From the NCBI GenBank assembly GCA_964539825.1, contig CAZIKF010000027.1, positions 1 to 64,000 of the forward strand: a stretch of 64,000 nt of DNA, written 5' to 3'. This document shows, in pieces, positions 60,301-64,000 of this stretch. The notes below the pieces were generated by a model, which was not told where the DNA came from, did no database searches, and saw only the letters and a program-made list of their open reading frames with translations. Every line of letters starts with the position of its first letter. Position 1 is the first letter of the stretch. This DNA is from CAZIKF01 sp964539825. Lineage in GTDB: Bacteria; Muiribacteriota; UBA6191. The position numbers and the translations under genes are program-made.

Positions 60301-60505
60301 GATGATCAATCTGGTGATTCCCCCTGACCCGCTGCAACGCTATAAGATTTTATTTCAGCGCTCTGGCTTTGTAATTGCCAGGGGAAGGAAAATGTCTAAA
60401 AATGGAGTGGTCAATATCCGTGTTAACCAGCTTCAAGAACTTCAACCTGCGCAAACCATGGATCTTGAAAACTCCATACGATCCAAGGTGAAAAGTTTTT
60501 CATGA
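57371..60505 (+). CDS. dnaE2: Error-prone DNA polymerase DnaE2 (ImuC)
   Basis: This 1044-residue protein starts with GTG and the PHP domain (AELHTHSFYSFLEGAS). It carries the C-family catalytic motif PDIDLDF (Asp382/384/386), the palm and fingers motifs GRGSAANSLVAYLLEI and ETLGVILFQEQVLKVA, and a C-terminal OB fold (VAGMVVCRQRPPTAKGFGFL, about 950-969) typical of DnaE2. With imuB it makes the mutasome that copies damaged DNA. The last 15 codons and following bases recur at 52697. A short remnant of the ICMT-family gene follows the stop. Confidence 0.95.
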   Translation: MGYAELHTHSFYSFLEGASSPEELAGQAKELGYESIALTDRCSLYGAIPFYQEAKALGIHPIIGSQMDMSSGEMILLLCKDSRGYSHLSELITRSRRGREKGRFLTYRKDLEELSPGLICLVGGKEGKFSSLVSEGKEGEVKSLLSFYQDLFAPDSLYLELTRHLEAGENRLIYCLWELSREFGIPCVATNAARYHSQDKARLCDILCCIREGVLLKDSHEIRFGNHERGLKSPEEMRELFAEFPDVLSNSEVIAGKCRVDLEFSAYRFPQFPVPDGYDAHTFLKHLCEKYLSRKYPRILPRHTLRMQEELDLIRAKQLSGYFLVVWDLVRFANSRGIPCQGRGSAANSLVAYLLEIAPVDPIEHDLFFGRFLNEETKVIPDIDLDFASTAETEREHREDVIQYVYRKYGEDYVAMACTFITYRPKSAIREVGKVLEMPEKLLDKMAKLGSRYSLPDAFTELAGMEEFSPYLESSVWSHFRQLVTQILDLPRHLSIHTGGMVISSTPLHRLVPLEPARMPGRVVCQWDKDMIEDAGLVKVDLLGLRMLSALRECVSLIEESEGEKVDLETIKQDDPQVYEMISRADTVGVFQVESRAQMQSLTRTRPRNLKELGIQVAIIRPGPLQGNMVNPYIRRRNGEEEVTQLHPSLEPILSETLGVILFQEQVLKVAVTIAGFSCGQAEMLRKAMSKKRSKQAMEALKEDFLQGSRKKGVSEDDALRIYQTLDGFALYGFCKSHAMAFAKIAYQSAWLRKYHPACFTTALLNHQPMGFYPREVLLQDVKRQGIQVFPVCVQESKVWCHVSGGMIRLGLMMVKGMKRELALDIVKERQKRVFLSLFDFLRRVRVGGDLLQRMIQSGSLDSLVSSRREALWKGWLYAKGGEGGALISREPEAPELPQTNDWSAMQGEYSSMGFSVSMHPIGLLRETLKKRGVLSSGRLSLVREGREVRVAGMVVCRQRPPTAKGFGFLTLEDEEGMINLVIPPDPLQRYKILFQRSGFVIARGRKMSKNGVVNIRVNQLQELQPAQTMDLENSIRSKVKSFS

Positions 60506-60557
60506 AAACTCTAAGAGATAGGTTATAGAGTGAAATGAGAGGAAATGCTCTGGTTCA
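60458..60557 (+). repeat. dnaE2 tail with dead start of a methyltransferase gene
   Basis: This 100-bp stretch matches 52697-52796 with 15 differences. After the dnaE2 stop it keeps ATGCTCTGGTTCA, the first codons of the ICMT-family gene at 52784. A 2-base deletion then breaks the frame and weak similarity continues to about 60577. Confidence 0.75.
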
Positions 60558-60567
60558 GTCCTGATTC

Positions 60568-61152
60568 TTACTCTTCGTAGATTTCCTCGAAGATTTCTCT
60601 TTGCTGATCTTCCTCAAAGTTGGCTTCTTTGATCATTCGCAGTAAACCAATTTTTACTTTGAATTTATTCTTGGCAAACATGCCGTCTCGGGAAAGCTTA
60701 ATAGCTTTCATGGCTTTTTTCATTTCAGGATCTTGGACGATGTCCCGAGCTACTTTCAATTGGTAGCGATCTTTACTCTTGGGAATCAGGCTAAAAGGTG
60801 TGAGGCTCTGAACATTGTTGGGAAATCCAGTACGGTCAGAATCATCCGTATGGCTTAGTCCAAACAAAATTCCATGACGACGAAGGGTCAAGGTTGTAGT
60901 CTCCATTTTGCCCTTGTATTCATAGGGCAAAGTCAAAGTATAGTTGCTGTGACCGCCATCAAGGAGGATCAGATTACCAGACAGAACCGCCTTGCTAACA
61001 TCTGGGTCCGCACTTAAATCAAGTTGCTGCTTTGCCAGATAGATCGCAGGGTTTCCATTGGCGGCGCTTAGACTTTCCCGAAAATAAAATGGAGCGGCAA
61101 AAAGGAAATCGGAAATCAGTAAAGGCAGGCAAATCAAGATAAGTTTTTTCAT
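60568..61152 (-). CDS. Secreted protein, unknown function
   Basis: I start at Met 61152, which has AAAGGA about 9 bases upstream and opens a signal peptide (MKKLILICLPLLISDFLFAA). The frame extends 39 bases further without support. The mature part (about 174 residues) is charged, with a beta-rich middle (YTLTLPYEYKGKMETTTLTL) and a helical C-terminus ending FEEDQQREIFEEIYEE. I do not recognise the family. It converges on the dnaE2 operon, with the remnant between, and is divergent from asnS. Confidence 0.7.
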   Translation of the reverse strand: MKKLILICLPLLISDFLFAAPFYFRESLSAANGNPAIYLAKQQLDLSADPDVSKAVLSGNLILLDGGHSNYTLTLPYEYKGKMETTTLTLRRHGILFGLSHTDDSDRTGFPNNVQSLTPFSLIPKSKDRYQLKVARDIVQDPEMKKAMKAIKLSRDGMFAKNKFKVKIGLLRMIKEANFEEDQQREIFEEIYEE

Positions 61153-61431
61153 GAGGATTCCTTTCAAAAGGGGATCAAAAAAGTGCGGCAATTTTTATCA
61201 CTCTGGAAAATTTATACGTCCTATTCTGACTATGGTTTCAAAGAGAAAAAGAAAAGTAGAATTATTTTCCTTCTTACTCATTTTCAATAAGCCTTCCAAA
61301 TTTCCCAAATCCTCCGCATCCATTACTCCCCTTGATTCTGGGAAAGCGAAGTCTTTCAGAGATAATTATGGTATTTTATCCTCCCGGAATTTCTGGGGAA
61401 TAATCCGGGTATATGGTGAGGTAGGCGGATT

Positions 61432-62724
61432 GTGAAAAAAATTTGGTTCTCTGAGATCAAGCAGCATCTTGGCCAGGAAATCTGGCTTGAGGGTTGGGTA
61501 TTCAATAAGCGAGGCTCTAAGAATGTCCAGTTCTTGGAGCTTCGGGACGGCACGGCTGTATTACAGTGCGTGGTAACCAGGGAAGAGTCCGGAGATGAGG
61601 CATGGGAGCTTGCCGAGCGGTTAACCCAGGAGAGTTCTCTTGCCCTAAGAGGATTGGTCAAAGAACACCCCAAGTCGTTCACAGGCTGTGAGATTCAGAC
61701 CCTGGAAATTAAGCCCTATCAGATCAGCGACAATTTCCCTATCACCAAGAAAGAGCACGGGCCGGATTTCCTTATCAAACGGCGTCATCTCTGGCTGCGT
61801 TCGCGTTTGCAGCGTTCTATCCTTCAAGTGCGCAACCAGGTCATCTGGGCATTACGAAAGTATTTCCACGAAAAGGAATATATCTGCACCGATTCACCGA
61901 TTTTAACCGGAACGATCGGAGAGGAAGGCTCTACTCTTTTCTCAACCGAATACTTTGATGAAGGAGAAGCTTATCTAGCCCAGACAGGACAGCTCTATCT
62001 CGAAGCGACCGCGGCTGCCCTGGGAAAAACCTTTTGTTTTGGCCCTACTTTTCGCGCGGAAAAATCCAAGACACGTCGACATCTCACCGAGTTTTGGATG
62101 CTTGAGGCTGAAATTGCTTTCGCGGATAACGTGGAAAATATGCGTATTCAGGAAGAGATGCTCCAATATGTGATTCGACATGTTCTTGATACATCTAAAA
62201 TCCAGCTCAAGACCCTGGGCCGAGACATTTCCTCATTGGAAGCATGCTTGAAGCCCTTTGCTCACATCAGCTATGACGATGCTGTGGAGCGGGTTCGCCA
62301 AAAGGGGAGCACAATGGAGCCCGGTAAGGATTTTGGGGCTGAGGATGAGGTATTGCTTACACAGGACTATAAAGTACCGGTATTTGTAGAAAACTACCCA
62401 CGCAGTGCCAAGGCTTTCTATATGAAAATCGATCCTGAGAATTCAGACAGGGTGCTATGTTCTGATCTATTGGCTCCTGATTACGGTGAGATTATTGGAG
62501 CCTCTCAGCGCGAGGATGATTATGACATTCTGCATCAGCGCATCCTGGAATTTGGTCTTGATCCCGCCAAATTTCAGTGGTATCTCGACCTGAGAAAATA
62601 CGGTACTTATGTGCACAGTGGGTTTGGTATTGGTCTGGAGAGAACCGTGTCTTTTATAACGGGCGTCAGGCATATCCGCGAAACCATTCCATTTCCCCGA
62701 ATGATGACCCATCTGGAACCCTGA
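61432..62724 (+). CDS. asnS: Asparaginyl-tRNA synthetase
   Basis: This 430-residue class IIb synthetase starts with GTG. It has an N-terminal OB anticodon-binding domain (EIWLEGWVFNKRGSKNVQFL), motif 2 FRAEKSKTRRHLTEFWMLEA and motif 3 GFGIGLERTVSFITG. The E-residues and loops favour AsnRS over AspRS, and the length is that of AsnRS (no insertion as in bacterial AspRS). It charges tRNA-Asn with asparagine. rsmD follows 27 bp downstream. Confidence 0.92.
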   Translation: MKKIWFSEIKQHLGQEIWLEGWVFNKRGSKNVQFLELRDGTAVLQCVVTREESGDEAWELAERLTQESSLALRGLVKEHPKSFTGCEIQTLEIKPYQISDNFPITKKEHGPDFLIKRRHLWLRSRLQRSILQVRNQVIWALRKYFHEKEYICTDSPILTGTIGEEGSTLFSTEYFDEGEAYLAQTGQLYLEATAAALGKTFCFGPTFRAEKSKTRRHLTEFWMLEAEIAFADNVENMRIQEEMLQYVIRHVLDTSKIQLKTLGRDISSLEACLKPFAHISYDDAVERVRQKGSTMEPGKDFGAEDEVLLTQDYKVPVFVENYPRSAKAFYMKIDPENSDRVLCSDLLAPDYGEIIGASQREDDYDILHQRILEFGLDPAKFQWYLDLRKYGTYVHSGFGIGLERTVSFITGVRHIRETIPFPRMMTHLEP

Positions 62725-62751
62725 AGTGAGGGTTGGGCCAGGAGCCGCACT

Positions 62752-63372
62752 ATGAATATTTTGACCGGAATTCTAAAAGGAATGCGGGTTCACGCGCCTG
62801 ATCGTGACCGCATTCGACCCACTAAGTCCGGAGTCAGGGAGGCGGTCTTCAATATATTGGGACAGCAGCTCCACGGAAAGTCCTTTTGTGATTTATGTGC
62901 TGGCAGCGGTTCCATGGGTATCGAGGCAATTTCTCGGGGAGCAGTGGATGTTCGCTTTGTGGAGAAAGATCAAAAAGTTGTAAAAACATTATTGAAAAAT
63001 CTCCTGGAAGTGGAACGAAGATTAGATGAGGAGCCAATGAGAAGGCTTTTCACAGAGAGCTTTTCAGTTTTTTTAGAGCGAGAAATTGAATTTGATCTGG
63101 TCTATTTTGATCCTCCCTGGAGATTTTTTGAGAAACACAAAATGGATGAAATTCCCTTTGAGCTTGCAGTAAAAGAGCAAGGTCATTTTTTGGTGGAGCA
63201 TACCAAGAAGTTACCAAGGATTCTTCCAGATGCCCTGGGCTCTCTACATCTGATAGACAGCCGAAAATACGGTCAATCACAGATTTCAATCTACAAAAAA
63301 ACGATACCGAAGCAGAACGATCATCTCGATGAATCTCTGCCAAATTTCGAAGCATCCCTGGCGCAAAGATGA
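62752..63372 (+). CDS. rsmD: 16S rRNA (guanine966-N2)-methyltransferase
   Basis: AGGAG lies 8 bases before the ATG. The 206-residue protein begins LTGILKGMRVHAPD and contains RPTKSGVREAVFNILG, the SAM motif DLCAGSGSMGIEAISRGA and YFDPPW in place of the usual DPPY. These are the RsmD signatures; the enzyme methylates G966 of 16S rRNA in the assembled small subunit. The C-terminal 25 residues are an extra tail. Confidence 0.9.
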   Translation: MNILTGILKGMRVHAPDRDRIRPTKSGVREAVFNILGQQLHGKSFCDLCAGSGSMGIEAISRGAVDVRFVEKDQKVVKTLLKNLLEVERRLDEEPMRRLFTESFSVFLEREIEFDLVYFDPPWRFFEKHKMDEIPFELAVKEQGHFLVEHTKKLPRILPDALGSLHLIDSRKYGQSQISIYKKTIPKQNDHLDESLPNFEASLAQR

Positions 63373-63439
63373 GTTGAAAACTTTGCCTGCTCATTCGGTG
63401 ATCTTGCTTCTAAGCTGCTCAAAGCTTTATTCTGGAACC

Positions 63440-64000
63440 GTGAAACACCTCAATTACAGGAGAATCTTAAACTTCGCGTGGCTCTACCTATATGTGCTGG
63501 GGTCTATCCCGGTTTTTTCGTTCGGAGGGCCATCACCAGTCACTATCTCCCGTGTTGAACTCAAATCTCTCAGAGAGACACGAGAATTTTCCGGCACCTC
63601 TCTGGCCTGGAAAAAATCGAGTGTGGGATCCCCTTCAGAAGGCATAGTTAAGAAACGAAACATCTTTTATGGAGTGGATGTAAAAGAGAGTCAGATTCTT
63701 CTTGAAATCGACAGTTCCGAACAACTTGCACGACTTGACGCTCTCAAGGCCGAGCGTGAAGCGCTTTACCAGGACTTCCTGGAAAAGAAGGAAGGGAGTC
63801 GAATCGAAGAAATTGAGGTCGCTCGCTCAGAGCTGAAAAAATTTGAGGCAGAGAGTCGTGAAGCGAAACTACAACTAAAAAGGATCAAGGGCCTGTTGTC
63901 CCAGAGTGCCACTTCAAGAGATCTCTTCGATGAAGCTGTAAGGGATGAAGAGGTGGCTACTGCACAAGTAGAGAATGCTCGTGCCGGTTTAAAGCTTCTG
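63440..64000 (+). CDS. Membrane fusion protein of an efflux system (partial)
   Basis: This gene runs off the window edge. The best start is GTG at 63440, giving an N-terminal signal segment (RRILNFAWLYLYVLGSIPVF), then a beta strand region with VTISRVELKSLRETREFSGT, a barrel-sandwich lipoyl-like part (SPSEGIVKKRNIFYGVDVKE) and a coiled-coil hairpin (from about residue 95, EREALYQDFLEKK onwards). This is the HlyD/AcrA adaptor order of RND-type or related transporters. The inner-membrane partner should follow beyond the window. Confidence 0.75.
   Translation, partial: MKHLNYRRILNFAWLYLYVLGSIPVFSFGGPSPVTISRVELKSLRETREFSGTSLAWKKSSVGSPSEGIVKKRNIFYGVDVKESQILLEIDSSEQLARLDALKAEREALYQDFLEKKEGSRIEEIEVARSELKKFEAESREAKLQLKRIKGLLSQSATSRDLFDEAVRDEEVATAQVENARAGLKLL

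Noticed and set aside
61151..61435. 94-codon plus-strand ORF before asnS
   Set aside because: It overlaps the start of the divergent secreted-protein gene and runs into asnS in another frame; composition is low-complexity and no ribosome-binding site is seen.

Overview
The window is a 64 kb piece of a Gram-negative (diderm) bacterial chromosome of moderate GC. It carries signal peptides, a lipobox, periplasmic multihaem cytochromes and a membrane-fusion protein. The core block yicC-remA-gmk-rpoZ-priA, an oxaloacetate-decarboxylase-type sodium pump, an imuB-dnaE2 mutasome and FliM-like motifs fit a spirochaete- or deltaproteobacteria-grade heterotroph that can denitrify. I cannot fix the phylum from this sequence.

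Layout. (1) 1-5.9 kb: a small membrane protein, a zinc metallopeptidase-like protein, a yqiJ-flotillin (yqiK) pair, a secreted HExxH protein and a GFA-family zinc enzyme. (2) 6.1-14.0 kb, minus strand: three pseudopilin-like genes (PilX/GspK-like, GspI/PilV-like, GspJ/PilW-like), a sigma4-like/FecR-like membrane protein, and a very acidic single-pass protein with several FliM-N-terminus-like motifs. (3) 14.1-22.6 kb, plus strand: a zinc-ribbon coiled-coil protein, a TPM-domain protein, lon, yicC, remA, gmk, rpoZ and priA. (4) 23.1-41.0 kb: a denitrification island with two divergent arms. (5) 41.2-46.3 kb: a Rossmann protein plus oadG-oadA-oadB. (6) 46.3-54.4 kb: a SNF2 helicase, glmM, a membrane protein, a tetrahaem cytochrome, an ICMT-family methyltransferase and an Fn3-cytochrome c protein. 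(7) 54.7-64 kb: a zinc-ribbon protein, vapBC, imuB-dnaE2, a secreted protein, asnS, rsmD and the start of an efflux adaptor.

The denitrification island is the centrepiece. The minus arm encodes a cd1 nitrite reductase with an extra cytochrome domain, haem O synthase, a cytochrome b/2[4Fe-4S] ferredoxin/MvhD-like fusion, a SCO protein, a CuA subunit II, and two haem-copper oxidase subunit I-like proteins. One of these has GHSSQQVN in place of GHPxVY and is a good candidate for a non-canonical NO reductase. The other lacks one CuB histidine. The plus arm encodes a NorR-like regulator with an intact-looking NO-sensing GAF domain but a degraded sigma54-activator ATPase, followed by a near-complete haem d1 pathway (precorrin-2 dehydrogenase, NirJ, SUMT, fused NirDL, NirF, and NirN with a second cytochrome motif). 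The intergenic region between the arms holds two GT-N7-AC sites, a -24/-12-like promoter and an 18-bp palindrome.

Several long imperfect palindromes (164-338 bp) sit on or next to stop codons. Two copies of one family differ by compensatory changes that preserve pairing. A dnaE2-tail/ICMT-head junction occurs twice, 7.8 kb apart, which records a past duplication or translocation.
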